A stretch of 64,000 bases of DNA from Saururus chinensis (taxonomy: Eukaryota; Streptophyta; Magnoliopsida; Piperales; Saururaceae): assembly GCA_035235625.1 (NCBI GenBank), contig CP141148.1:23003057-23067056 (forward strand), given 5' to 3'. A program made the position numbers and the translations under genes. Under the pieces are notes generated by a model. That model saw nothing but the letters and a program-made list of their open reading frames with translations. It was not told the origin of the DNA and did no database searches. This document shows, piece by piece, positions 12,181-25,100 of this stretch. Within the stretch, counting starts at the first letter, position 1. Each line of letters begins with the position of its first letter.

Positions 12181-13940
12181 TCCCTCACTCCAACCCTCAA
12201 CAAATATTGGTAGGGAGTCTGTTTTGAAAATCAACCTGAGAAACATAATTCTCAGGTTTAGTCAAGATTACTTTTATCACTTTTTTCTCTATCATGCCAT
12301 GTGAGACTTTTCAATCTCTAGACTTTTTCTTCAATAGTAAGAATGCACGCAAACTGCACATAGCTTCCATAACATTTAAGCAATAGGGACTTAATTTTGA
12401 ATATGTACAATCATTTATTTTATTTGTAAATCCTCTTCTTGAAATAATATATTTTCAACTATGTACTATTCTTCTGGTGTTACTCAGTTTTAAGAAAGTC
12501 ATTTATAATTATTAGATAGCTTTCAAATGGATATATATTATTTATAATTTCACATATGTTCAAAACATAATTCTAATTTTAAAATACAAAAACAACAAAG
12601 AATGTTAACCATGTTTGTAAAATAACAAATTTTCTGAATTTAATTACTTTTTAAGCGTGGTAGGCTTCATGTCAAATCCTGTTTGTTTTGTTTATTTTCT
12701 TAATTTGAAAACTAAATAAAAGTCCTAATAAGCATTTTAGCATCTAAATCAAACATTTTCTTAATTAATTACTAGTGAAATTACACATTGAATCAAGATT
12801 TAAATGTTCATAATGGTCCTCAGTTCTTCGTATGATTCTTATGCAAGTATGAATCATTTGAAAATTTGTTGTTTCTGTATATCATCCAAAGGGTATTAAC
12901 TAAATAATTCTTATTATTGAATAAGGTTTTCTTCAAAAATAAAACACAACAACACATTATTTCATTTATCAAAGTCTTCATGCTTTACTCACAAGCAAAA
13001 CACAAAAGCCTTGGAAACCGTCTCTCCAATTTTTTAAAAATACTACAGCTATTTATGTTATATTCAAAATCAAAGCAGGATAAGATAGAATACATTATTT
13101 TCCCTTCTTTATTATTTCTCTCTCATCCTTCCATGATCTTATTCTTCATGCTACATGGAAACTTAACATTTTAGGAACAAATTCACAGGCTTCATACAAG
13201 CCAAATAGATATTTTGAGCTTGATTTTTTCTAGATGAGGAGCAAATTAAGGATCTAGAGGAATTTGCCAAAATGGCACTATAATACCTCGTATTGCACAA
13301 AATGTCTCTTACTTTCATGTCATACACAAAATGGCCCTACGCATGTGGAGAGGCCACCCATGTGTCAAGAAATGACAAAATTGCCCCTGGCCAAACTTAA
13401 AACCCATAAAGACTCAAAAGGTACACTTATCCGCGAGCCCCCTTTTTCAATTGATCATACTTTGGGCAGTGTCATTGGACATCGGGCAACAAAGCTATCC
13501 TGAAGATACAAACCTCCCAATCAACACAGTGAAGTGGAAACACCTAAAGGGAAAGCTTGTGATCCAATTGCTGGTAGTCATTGGGTGCCTACCTCCAGCC
13601 CCTCCAACTTCACTGCCTGAGGTAGGCGCCCAACGATCTGAAATCTCTATCTGTTTTGACTACGAATGAAACTATCAGAGAAAGAGGTTGATTTTCATCA
13701 CTAGTTCTCCATGGATGTGATCTCAAGTGTAGCAAGAAGAAAGGTAAGGTTATTACTAATGTTTATGCATATTTGGGGTGTGGATCGATGCATGTAGGGC
13801 ATGACATGGAAGTTAGAGAGATAAATATGATGTGATTTTATAGTAGATGCAAAAGAAAATGTAAATGAGTGTGGTTATTTATTTCGGGGAAAATAGTTTG
13901 TTCGAATGTTTGTCTGATTAGCTAAAATGGGAATGATAAT
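12181..13940. other. Non-coding interval, probable transposon debris
   Basis: AT-rich sequence to about 13220 with nothing recognisable. From about 13262 there is a segment starting GCCAAAATGGCACTATAATA with phrases about 50 bases apart that resemble each other (CACAAAATGTC, ACAAAATGGCCC). It looks like the end of a non-autonomous DNA transposon, but I could not pair it with a matching end. Confidence 0.35.
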
Positions 13941-14160
13941 AGAGTATTACGATCATTGACTATTGACTGAGTCGACTGGCCCTACTGTCGATTGAGTATA
14001 TTGGCCCGACTGCTGGCTACCAACTGTATTTGACTCGTTTAATGATGATAAATGCAAGGATAGACGTGAAGAGCAGTGAAAAATCCATCCACCTTTGGTG
14101 CGATACTCGACAATGCAGAAATTTACATTATAACATCTAGCAAATGGAAGAAACCTCATA

Positions 14161-15040
14161 CTTGGCTTAAAATTCATTTCGGGACACACATTTCTTTCTT
14201 AATTGCTGCATCAAGTGCCAAGAATAACTTCATATAGGGAATGATGTGTAGAAGCGGCATATTGTTATGCCTTTTCTTTCATTCACCATGTGTCATGGTG
14301 CATGAAAGAAGAGTCATACCAGTGTGGTGCTTATACACGACATTGCCGATATGGAATTGTTCTTGGCTACTTGGAGGAGCTTATGAGAAAGAAATGTGTG
14401 CCCTAAAATGAATTGATAGCCTATTGTCTAGTGCTACTACCCTTCTTTGCAAAGAGATGTCTGTGCAGATGGATTGAAGGCTATTGAGTGTCATTGCCTT
14501 CTCATATTTGTTTACCCAATTATGCTTATATAAATTGATGATTATAGATGCTATATTGTTGTATGGAAGACCTTCCACTGTTGGCCTAAAATTCATTTCA
14601 GGTCACACACTTCTTCCTCATAAACTGTACCAAGTGCAATGAACAACTCTATATTGGAAACGTCATGTACAAGCACCATACTTTTATGTCTTTTCGTTCA
14701 TCAACATTGTATCACAATGCAAGAAAGAAGTCATAACGTTGTAGCACATGTACACGACATTGCCAATATAGAGTTGTTATGCATCACTTGGAGCAGCTTA
14801 TGAGGAAGAAGTGAGTGTCCTAAAGTTTGTGCAGATGGATGGAAGATTATTGAGTGTTATTGCCTTCATGAGAAGGTGTATCACTTAGAAGAAGTGCAAG
14901 TGTTTTACTCTTTCACAACTTTGCAAAGAGATGTCTCTACAGATGGTATGAAGACTATTGAGTGTTACAACCTTCTCAACTGGTGCATGGAACAACGCTT
15001 ATATCTATTGATGATTGTAGATGCTAGATTGTCTTATGTA
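14161..15040. repeat. Tandem array of fold-back (inverted-repeat) units
   Basis: Unit 1 (about 14161-14420) is an inverted repeat. AAAATTCATTTCGGGACACAC and following bases on the left (14169 on) return on the right as AAATGTGTGCCCTAAAATG (to about 14412). The loop is itself palindromic (CTTTCATTCACCATG-TGT-CATGGTGCATGAAAG near 14280). Unit 2 begins about 417 bases later (near 14578, TTGGCCTAAAATTCATTTCA) with the same fold-back plan. A partial third copy of the inter-unit stretch (TTTGCAAAGAGATGTCT) occurs near 14931 and matches 14447. No coding potential. Confidence 0.65.
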
Positions 15041-15545
15041 TTAATTTAAGTTTCCAAATTAAGTCTTGTTGTTGTATGTATTCGAATGAAGATTTGCAAG
15101 GTTATGCATTTTTGTGTTGAGTAGAAATGTCAAAATGTCCAAACATTTTCACATCATTGTTAAATTTAAAACGTCTTCAAAGAAATGTTCAAACGTTATG
15201 ACAAATGAAGTAGAGGTGTTTGGCAACAACAACTTAAGAAACAAAAGGAGTGTAGAATATGTTGCAATGACAGTGTACATAGTTAGAGTTAATTGAAAAT
15301 AGAAATGCTAAAAAACATACACATATGTGACACTACCGTCAATATGCGAGAGCTGATGATGGATTGCTGAAATTTGGTGGTTGATAGTCGAAAGCCGACA
15401 TTCATACTACGGAGGGGGCTAATAGCCTTTCGGCTTCTGTTTGTGAGGTGACTGGGTCGACTGCCAATGGATGATACACATGAGGGAACTTAAATTAACT
15501 TGGTAAATCTTCATTGTACACACTCAATGTCCTCAAAGTCATCCA

Positions 15546-16830
15546 CTAAACCAAATTCGTACTTGGCATGATCTCATAGTACATAGTGCCCTTACCTTCT
15601 CTGTCTCCTCGCTTGGATAAGAAGCTTTCTGCTTCCTTGTCATTTGTTGTCAATCTTTCCACCTTGATCTCCATTCTGTTGAGTATTCCTACAACCATAT
15701 GTAAGGCGTCCTTAAGCGATTTCAATTGTCCTTGCACATTGTCTTCCAAAGTCCCGTCCTAGTGGCCAGACTCTTGACCACCAATCTCATCAACAAATGA
15801 AATAAAAACTGCATGAACATTGGCTTTTGAGGCAACTCTTTCAATTACCTCAGTGATCTCATTCTCATCCCTATCCTCTTGTAGGGATCTTATGTTATTT
15901 ACATCTAACTTGTCAAAAAATAATCATCTCTCCCTCTAAAAGAATCCCTCAATCTCTTGGTTTCTTTTAGTACCTCCTCCTCCTCAGCTTGGATCTCTAC
16001 CAAGCATTTGTATATAAGAACCTACAATTGATTATTAAGTCATTATAAATCAACTCAATAGTAAAAGAAAAGGTGAAGTCATAGATTTGGTAAATGTATG
16101 TCATATATGTTCCCTTCTCCAAACATAACTTTCTCAATGGCGTCATAGGTGGCCTTCTTGTAGTTTGCCCAATTCAGCATCCTTGAGAAGACATCTTGAA
16201 TGGGTTGAGTACACAAGTCTTCGAGAGGTAGAATCTTCTCCATCGCCCATACTAGCATTGTTAAATAAACAAAAACATGCCATGTTCTCAATATAAACAC
16301 ATTATATTACAATTACATTAACCAGTAACAAAACATATCATAATTGCATGGACAGAACTGCGTACTATGTACGTTGTGTTGCTTATGGCCTTCCCCACAT
16401 ACTCTAAGGCATTCAGGGCGTCCATGTAGGCCATGTTTCCCCAAGGATACAAATTGAACTCCTCCACATTGTCTATAATCCAGAGAAACATCCAATCCAT
16501 TCTATGAACCCAACCCCTCCCTATCATAAATGAAGCCAAGACCAAGACACATGTTAGCTTCACCATGTTCTCTTCTTTCTTGCAAATTATGATTTTTTTA
16601 TATAATCACTCCTTTGTAATGTGGAGTTTCTCCTCCCTGAATACCCTACATAGTAGATAGTCTTTTTCTCAAAATCAACACCACTTGAAAACTCAATGGG
16701 TAGGAGCACATCTGACATCCGCAAACTTGTGACTTGAGAAAACTCAATGGGTAGCATCATCATGATGTAGGTTTCCATCACTTGAAACCTATAGTCCCCC
16801 TTGTGTATTCTCATTAGATGATGGAATGCC
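15546..16830 (-). pseudogene. Transposon gene remnant with DUF1985-like segment
   Basis: Minus-strand frames from 16814 down to 15546 look like one decayed transposon gene. The clearest piece (16318-16566) reads VKLTCVLVLASFMIG, then IIDNVEEFNLYPWGNMAY and DALNALEYVGKAI. That is the F-x-x-(Y/F)-PWG plus E-x-x-hydrophobic pattern of DUF1985, found in plant MULE-type elements that carry Ulp1-like proteases. Upstream (16587-16814) reads VTSLRMSDVLLPIEF. Downstream (16079-16300) reads LCTQPIQDVFSRMLNW, and an acidic coiled-coil-like tail (15546-15749, LKDALHMVVGILNRMEIKVE) follows. No Ulp1 protease catalytic block is seen. The pieces are in different frames. The MULE link is family knowledge; no element ends were found here. 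Confidence 0.5.
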
Positions 16831-17359
16831 TAAGCTGAGAACATCAAGTTGTTAATCTTAATGTCCATATATCTACTGAAACAAGATTATCTAAACATCT
16901 TGTATTACCTCTTGTGCATCCAAAAGTGATCAAGGCTTACGTATGTAGGAGTATGTAGACTTGGGTTGAGGGTCACCCTCTTATGTTTTACCAATGTCAG
17001 AAGTTTGAAATTGAACCTTCTCCTTCACCTTCACCTTGACTCTTCAATCAATAACATAAACTTATAAAATACAACTTCCTTTTTTCAACATTCACAATTT
17101 TTATCTACAAATTAAAATAAACAAGATTTTATCAAAACCAAGCACATGCCAACGTACAGTTGGCAGTTGCCCATTTCCTGTTGGTTGATGCCAATTTCCA
17201 CACACAATAAGACAATAGCACAAACATTTGCATCTCATTCACCCTTGAGTACAACAAACAGACCATACATCAAATCAATCAAGGGAAGAAATCCTACTTA
17301 TCAGACAGGTTTTACCACGAATTTTGTCATTGTGTGAAGAATTCCAATTCTTCAGTGTT

Positions 17360-17830
17360 TTCTACAAGAATTTTTATTTCTCAGCTTTGCACCTTTTCCT
17401 GAACTTTTTGCCCTCACCTTCATGTCTCATTCCGTTTGATCCCTTACCATCATGGTGTCTTCTATACGATTCCCAAGGAATATCTCTTTAGCCTATTCTC
17501 CCACCCTCTCTAAAAAAGAAGAGACTTCCACCTCCCCGTAGCAGCTATGGCGGCGGTGCTTCCACACTCCACCCCCCTCTGCCTCCTCTTCTATGGTCAT
17601 ATTCTTTGCAGACCTCTCCCCTACTCTTGTCCCTACAATTATTTATTATGAAATCCTCTCCTTGGCGCTTGACGAAAGGCAATTCGGCTCCAACACCAAT
17701 GGCCCCATCTCCTTCAACTTCTCCAACTCCGATAATGAATATGGTGAAAAGAAAAGTAAAAAGGCCGTCGGCCCATAAAGTTCCCCCTTCCATACTAGTC
17801 CTTCAGCAAGAGGCATATCTTCTAGAGATA
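17360..17830. repeat. Repeat shared with 47600-47950
   Basis: The segment carries phrases also found near 47.6-47.9 kb in the same order. Examples are CTTCCACACTCCACCCC at 17558 and again near 47846, followed by the same CTACCTCC/CTGCCTCC and CTATGGYCA words. In both places an LTR-like start follows within a few hundred bases (18051; 47992). It is probably part of a repetitive retroelement. The open frames here (for example 17545-17793 minus) are low-complexity and not recognised. Confidence 0.5.
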
Positions 17831-18050
17831 ATGAGCACCTAGATGTAGCCCAATGTGGTGACGTACATGGCGGTGTTTGAGGTGTATGTGAAGGGGCTGA
17901 TAAAGAGGAGCAGAATGAGTTGAAACGATGGGGTTTGGGCGAAAAGTTTTGTTTTGGTCTTATCGTATAAAAGTTTTAACAGATATGTTAAACAAATTTG
18001 AACTTTTTACACATTCTTTGAATAGTAGGGTTAAAAAGTTTTTATGCTTC

Positions 18051-21000
18051 TTGTCACACCCTAGATTTTTCTACACATTTTCCTTAAAATTCATGAATTT
18101 GTTTTCTCCATATAATGGTTGTAAATCGGGAACAATGACAAAATCTGAAACCTGTGAAAATAATTTTTATAAATTTAAATCATCATACATTTATTTTTCC
18201 CATATAATTTTTTTCAAATCATCGTACAACCAAATCAATCATTTTTAAGCGTAAATCGAAATGAAAACTATAAAATAAATTGTCATGGCCATGGACTTAA
18301 TCACAAATACATCTTAGGCATCTTTGAGTACAAGTCCCACAAATAGTCTGAAGCTATAATCCAATATACAAGTCAAGACAAATATAAACAACTCTCATCT
18401 TACTCAATGCATAAGATCTTGGCAAAAAAATAAAGACTAACAATGAGCCAAAGGTGGTACCTAAGCCAATGGATATTGGTTAACCCACAAAAACAAGAGT
18501 CCATCCAAAGGAGCTCTCAACCAAAACCCTGCAAAAGCCTCCAAAACAAATGAGGCTAAAAAAAATGGGGAAAATGAGTATTTTCAAACTCAGTAGGAGA
18601 CTTTGAATAAGTAAAATATATAAGTCCATACATAGATGCATTCATGAAGCTTTAATATGAAGCAAAAAGGCATAGAGACACATCAAAGTCATACAATATA
18701 AAAATCATGCATGAACACTACTATCTTACCATTCTTACACTTACAACCTTACTCGTACCATCTTACTCAAATTCTTAAGTTTACAGTCTTGCTAAGAAAC
18801 ATACACTTGTAGTCTTACTTAAAATCTTACAATTTTACTCTTACTCAGAATCTTACACTTACTATTGACAACTGGAGCTCATTACAATATAATCAGCTCT
18901 AGCATTAAAGGAAAGGAATGCTATTGAGGTGTCACCTTAACTTCTGGGGAGCAACTAGATGTCATGACTTTTCCTAAGGTAAGCTCATGGGGCACATGAT
19001 CAAACACGTAAGAGTAGATCCATGATACTACTTACCTGGGTATACAAATGGCCACTTTCTGAGGCCATACACTGCCAACTAAGGGCAAAAGTCATACAAT
19101 GACACTTTTGAGCCGAAATATTGTAATGCCTCATATGGAAGGAATCATATAATGTCATTTATAGGTAGAAAATTATACAGTGGCTACTTTGGGTAGAAAC
19201 TTACAACGCTCTCAATGGAGCATCAAATGTTTGGGTTGAAATACAGCACCAAGACAAGACTCACCAAACATACAACAATCTCAATAGAGCATCAGACATA
19301 TAGGATTAAACACATCACCAAAATAACATCCCACGGGATAACACTATCGGCTCAAACATGGAACTGAATTCGTCAAACCCCTAAGGTCTCACACTCAAAA
19401 AGTTATCATATTAGTGTTGCTTATAAATCAAGTTCAAATTAAATAATTTATGCGGTTACAATTATGCCCTAAAATTCCTTTTTCTTACAATCTTCTGCTA
19501 ACCAATCCAAAATCGAATCTCTTCTGAAACTCTAACCTGCCAGTGTAACATACTGCTCTTAATCCATCCGTCTAATAACCTTAATTCAATGTACATTCCA
19601 CCATTGACTTAGCATGCTCTTCACATACTTATCCATTCCACGCCATCCACCTTATGTAGAATGATCCCGCTCAAAATTCATCAAACTAAACCCCTATGAT
19701 CTAACATAAGTCATTAAACCTTAATAAAACATTACTTAGTACTCTTATGTTCCAATTCATAATACGTGCATTATGCTTGTACAATTATGTTGTCATATCT
19801 TACTTTCTTACAATTCTCCATAAATGCTCCAAACTCTAAGTATGCTTACTAAACCCCCAAGCCTTCTGCTCATTGCTCCAACATTCCACCCAATCCAATC
19901 TTAGCCCATCAAAATTACACCCTTCGACATCTAATGTACTGATATAAATCCATCTCAAAATCCATGTAAAACCCCTCTGTCACAACTTATAGTCCAATGT
20001 AACCTTCACACATACATTTGACCAACACACATATGCATATCCATCATTCATACGCTTCATGTACTAGTAATTTATCAAATAGCTTACCCACATATTCCTT
20101 AGTATATACTAGCATACAACCAATCCACATATATAATACATACTCATAGTTTACATGCACATCATATGCACAATCAATCATACGATAATTCATCATATAT
20201 CCCTCTAACATCATGCAATTGGATCGTCATTTAACAACCAAAGCATAAAATCACATAATTATAGCATACTACTAATTATTCAAAGAATGTTATCATGAAA
20301 TTATGAGTTCAAATTCCCCTACTTCATAATTCACGCGAGTTTGATGGTGAGCACATGACAGTGGCAGTGGCGGCAATAGAGTTGGTGGCCAAAGGCATCA
20401 CCTAGTCGAAAGAGTTGCTGCTACCGGAGCTAATTTCGGTAAGACATGGGGATTAACTACACTTCAGGCATAGAATATAGGTCCACGACGGAGTGCTAGG
20501 CCAGCCAAGAGCAAGGTCTTTCCAAATAGAAGTGATAGGTGTGGCCAAAAATCAAAGGTGGACTAAATGGGGGTCAACTGGCAGCAAAGAAACAATGAGT
20601 CAGCCGCAAGGCGCCGAAATCAACCATGGACAACACCCAATTGCGACAATTTCTCATCATTGATGCCCGATAAGAGGGGAAAAGGTCGTGGTTAGGTGCT
20701 AAAAGACGGAGAAGAGGTGGAGGGTTCTAATGGTCAAATCCAATCGGTGGTAGAGCCAGTCAATGTTCAGGTGCACAAAAGTGATGCCTATACCCTAAAA
20801 CACACGTATGGCCACATGCACACACGATAAAAGGGGCAACCCGAGGGAAAGCAGGGTTATCAATGGGTCTAGTGGTCGTGACAATGTCTAGGTTCATCAA
20901 CCAACTCTGAGGGGTTGTAACAAATCGTCGGAAGCCGAAACCACCTCAGACAGAGGTCAATGATAGCATTTCCAAAGGCCAACATTTACAAATGAGGGTT

Positions 21001-21260
21001 TAGGGGGAGTAGTACAAGTAGGGCATTGAGGAGCTGCATGGTACGGTCCTAGCTGGCGCTGGTAAGGTCATTTCTTGATCTGGCCACTGGCAAGGAAAAC
21101 AGTCATCGGATAGCACAAAAACGTGTTGTCCTAGCCAAATTTTGATGTAACACAAGGGGGAAAGCCTATACAAGGTTGGAAGGGGCAATACGGCATGGAG
21201 AGGGCGGTCTGGGCAGAAAATGGGGTGGAGGAACAGTGTGTGACCAGACACGGTCTACGA
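18051..21260. mobile_element. Gypsy-type LTR-like remnant
   Basis: Non-coding. It begins TGTCACACCCTAGATTTTTC, the classic start of plant gypsy LTRs. It contains near 18573-18600 a GAGTATTTTCAAACTCAGTAGG motif related to one in the LTRs at 1-1286 and near 56.26 kb. The right part (20330-21260) is more GC-rich and resembles LTR-proximal debris. No matching second end and no internal genes were found, so it is either a solo LTR or a truncated element. The right boundary is uncertain. Confidence 0.35.
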
Positions 21261-22636
21261 CCATAGTAAAATTTCCTTCTGATAGCCAGTTTTGCTTAAC
21301 ACAGAAGACATAATGAATGATGCAAGTTGAGAGGATTATGAGCATAGAAAAATGAAATGAGGAAAAATATCATGACTCGAAAAAAGGCATGGGCATATTC
21401 GATTATGAGCTTTAATTTTTTTAAGATAATTGTACATAGATTCTAGCTAAAGTGAGTTGAAAATTGAAAACTTTTTCTTTAGTAAGGTCTTAACAACTTT
21501 GTCTCAATTGAATAAAAGTGATCTTGTGAGATTCAAGATTAAAAGAGACACAAGTTAAAAACATTGGTGGTTTCTTCTAAAATTAATAAAAGAGAATTAA
21601 AGTGTCAAAAAGAAGAAATAAATATTGACAATCACATACCAATAGAGTTGACATATCTAAGGCAAGGTATGAATGAACATAATTTGTGGATGCACTTCGA
21701 TTAAAAGAGAATTAATTAAAAAAATTTCAAAAGGATCTCAACATTGTTTCATTATTTTTAATTTTATTTTGAGTTCTTAATCTCAAATCAAAGTGGTTTC
21801 AAAGGAATTCAATGTTTTTTAAACTTAGAATTTACCATGATTTGTATTTTGGATGTTTCAAAAGTTTTTTTATTGCTCAAAGAGTTATAAAGCACATTTG
21901 TCAAAAGAAATATTTCAAAGTGAATCGACAGTTAATGAAACACATAATTTAGTGGATTTTTAGACATAGACTTGATTACTTATATCTTTTCTGTCTAAGA
22001 GTCAAGTTGACATGATTCTTCTTAATCTAAAAGTATGTTGTGGTTGCTTAAACTGTGTTTTCTTAAATACTTAATGAAGCTTGAATGTCATATGTCACAA
22101 GTACTTGAACATTTAAATTATATATTCACTTGTTTCTTAGAATAATATTATGTGAGTATATTCTTATTTGTGATGTGCAGGAGATTACAAGTTGAAGTGT
22201 CATAGGTTAAAGGGTAGAGACATTGTCAAATGTAATAGACTTGTGATATCTTATGATTATTCTAGTTTCATTTCTTGATGATTGTTAAGGGGAAGAGTCA
22301 TTGACTGATATGTTTAATTAGATTTTTCATAAATTATTTCATTTACTTTTTTCTATTTGTGTCAAAAATGGGGAGAATGATTGATGAAAATCAAAGTACT
22401 TATTTTCATGCTTATTTGGAAAGTACTATGCAAATATTTTGTTAATAAGTATGCGGGATAAGTATAAGGTTTTACAAGGCTTTTCAAGATCAATTCCAAA
22501 TTGTCTTAGTTGAGTCTTAATGTTGTCAAGTCACATATACAAGTGAAAGTTAATAAACTATGTTAAGAGTTGTCATTTATATTTGATTTTCAATCTTAAT
22601 GTTTTGTCAAGAAATAGCCAAAGGGGAAGATTAAAA
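21261..22636 (+). mobile_element. 3' internal region of a SIRE-like copia fossil
   Basis: Non-coding sequence just upstream of the second SIRE-like LTR. It contains two purine-rich tracts typical of this family's 3' region: AAAAATGGGGAGAATGATTG near 22365 and CCAAAGGGGAAGATTAAAAG near 22619. The latter is the likely polypurine tract. No coding blocks are recognisable, so the element is badly eroded or truncated. Confidence 0.45.
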
Positions 22637-23620
22637 GAACATACAAGGCATATGTATTGTAATTGGCTAATTTCAATGATCAAAACTATAGTGAAACTTC
22701 ACGTATGTTTTTTAGTCTTAAAGATCTGACTAGATGTAGTTATGGTCAAGTTGGATTTGAAATTGATTAACTTGAAAAATAGGAGCAAACGTGTACCTAT
22801 CAATAGAGGTTGAAGAGTAAGCAGAGTGGTGAAGGTAAAAGGTTAATTTGCACACACTCACATATACAATTCACTTAGATTAGCTTAGAATGAGCGAATT
22901 AAGTGAATTTGTGAGTTTCTGAGTGAATTAGGGTAAAACTGTCAAAAATGTTGCACAATCGATCAATCATTGCACAATACATGGTACCAGTCGATCAATC
23001 AACACCTGAATTTGCCTTTGAAAATTAAGTCAAGAATATATCAATCAATTGCAGGATTGAACAATTGATTGCTAGTAGTGTCATACCCTAATTGAAACAG
23101 TGAATGATCAAATGTTACATCAAACAATTGATCATTGTCTGTGTTGGTTGCCTAGTTTAAGCCTTTTTGGAAGAGATTTCATTCCTAATTAAAGTCAAAC
23201 CATCTAAGTGTACTATTTAAAGGATAGCGAATCATGAAATTGAAGAGAGAGAAAACATAGAAAATCATAGAGAATATAGGAGAGTTCATTTTCGATTATT
23301 TTCCTATAGGAGACCATCTGGAGCTTCAAGCTTATGTTAATGGTGATTTCAAGAAGACACATAATTGAAAGAGAAGAGTCTCACAAACCAATTGAAAGAG
23401 GAGCTTGTTGTTGTGGCTAGAAGGAGACAATGACAAAGCAAGTAGAAGAAAAGTTTCAATTGCTTAAGGATGAAGACTTGAATGTCAGCAACGAAAGGAA
23501 TTTGTTAGAGATTTAAGCAAAAAAAATTTTTTGGGGATAGAGTCAAATAACAAAGGTTAGTGGTTTACTTGTGTCTATGTAGTGTCATACTATCTAGTGC
23601 ATTGATTTTAGGATAATAGT
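22637..23620 (+). mobile_element. SIRE-like copia LTR, copy 2
   Basis: Matches 1287-2410 over most of its length (GTAATTGGCTAATTTCAATG at about 22655; TTGTGTCTATGT ending at 23580) and continues beyond the point where copy 1 is cut. It lacks the 166-bp internal duplication of copy 1. It follows a polypurine-like tract, so it is the 3' LTR of its element. The many differences between copies show that both are old. Confidence 0.6.
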
Positions 23621-23997
23621 AGCTGCCACTATTTTTTTACACTAGTTGGGGTCTCCCATGTAAAAATTATGTGTGCTCTTATGTAATTTGTATGCTTTAT
23701 GCTTTGAATGCTTGATAGAATTATCATGAATGCATAGATACTTAGTTTCCGTTGCTTAATAGAAATTCCTACATATAGAAGCTAGAACTCTTAATTCTTA
23801 CTTCTACGAAGTACTAGTTTGAAGAGTAATCAAGTGATCCACTATTGCCATCTAAACGGATATTAAACTCTTAAAGAAGATTAATTAAGATCTTCATGAT
23901 GAGAATTGGATAAATGTAATGCAAGAAGTTAATCTATTGCTCACACTTTATCCTCAGCTATCTCAAATAACCATATCAATTTATTAAAGACACACAT

Positions 23998-24430
23998 CTC
24001 TCTCCTCAAGAATCCGTGGAAGTACCCATTCAGATATGCTTCTCCCTTCTGCTTCTTGGTCGAATCAAAATGCTCTTTGTCTTGTGCATAAGGTTCTTAT
24101 TGTCTTCAACTAGTAAAATAATTTCTAACAATAAGAAATGATTTTAAGTTGACAAGGTTGGACTTGGCAGCAGCATCACTCTCAACAAGGTTGGACTTGG
24201 CGGCGGCATTACTCTCAACTTGGCAGTGACATCACTCTCAACAAGAAATGATATGGTTCTTATTTTCTTCAACTAGTAAAAGAATATCTCAACGGGTGCT
24301 TAAGGTAATCACTCAAGAATATGTGGAAGAATGCATTCAAATATGTTTGTTCCACGCACTTCTTGTCAAAACAGAGGACCCTTAGTATCTTGCACATATG
24401 GATAAACACTCTTATTATCTTCCATTAATA
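23998..24430. repeat. Direct repeats including a 34-bp tandem unit
   Basis: A 34-bp unit (ACAAGGTTGGACTTGGCRGC followed by RGCATYACTCTCA) is present twice near 24149-24217 with a partial third copy. Around it a larger unit recurs (CTCAAGAATNYGTGGAAG at 24005 and 24312; TTCAACTAGTAAAA at 24105 and 24270). Non-coding. Confidence 0.6.
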
Positions 24431-24539
24431 AACATTAATTTAAAGACAAGAAATTACTGAAATATCAAGTACCTATATGATTCTCAAACCGTAATCTAAG
24501 TTAGTATATCCCTAATCTAAGTAAAAGTCTAATGACTCT

Positions 24540-25100
24540 CCAACTAACTAAAATGTTTTAACAATTGTGTTAAAATAATTTGACATAAGTGTCACTAGTT
24601 TAACAAAATGTTAAATAATTTAAACTGTCCTAATCCCAAAATTGACAACGATATTAAAATGTTTACATACTTTTGTCAAATCATTTTCACACTATTATCT
24701 TAAAGTTATTACTTTTTCTATTGACTAACCAAAATATTTTATTTTTTGTATTAAAACAATTTAACATAAGTGTCAAAGTAGTTTAACAAAATGTTAAAAA
24801 CTGTTCTAAACCCTAAATTGCCAACAATATTAAACATTTGAACACTTTTGTCAAATAATTTTAACACTATTGTCTTAACAAACTTATAACTTTGTCCACC
24901 AACTAACCCAAATGTGTTAATAGTTATGTTAAAACGATTTGTATAAGTGCCAAAACGGTTTAACAGTGTTAAATCACTTAAAGAGTCCTAACCCTAAATT
25001 GACCACAATGTTAAAACGTTTAAACAATGGTTCAAATGATTTGAGAAAATAGTGGTTTAAAGAGTGGTTCAAACGATTTCAGAAAATACAATTCAAACTT
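24540..25100. repeat. Tandem repeat with a period of about 180 bp
   Basis: TAAAAYRATTTGACATAAGT-type sequence starts at 24571, 24752 and 24930, so the spacing is 181 and 178. The interior words recur in order in each copy: GTTTAACAAAATGTTAAA, CCTAAATTGCCAACAATATT, TTTTGTCAAATAATTTTAACAC. About 2.7 copies are present and the last runs into GTTTAAAC-rich sequence near 25020-25110. There is no coding capacity. The period is nucleosome-like, as in plant satellites, but this is a very short array. Confidence 0.65.
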
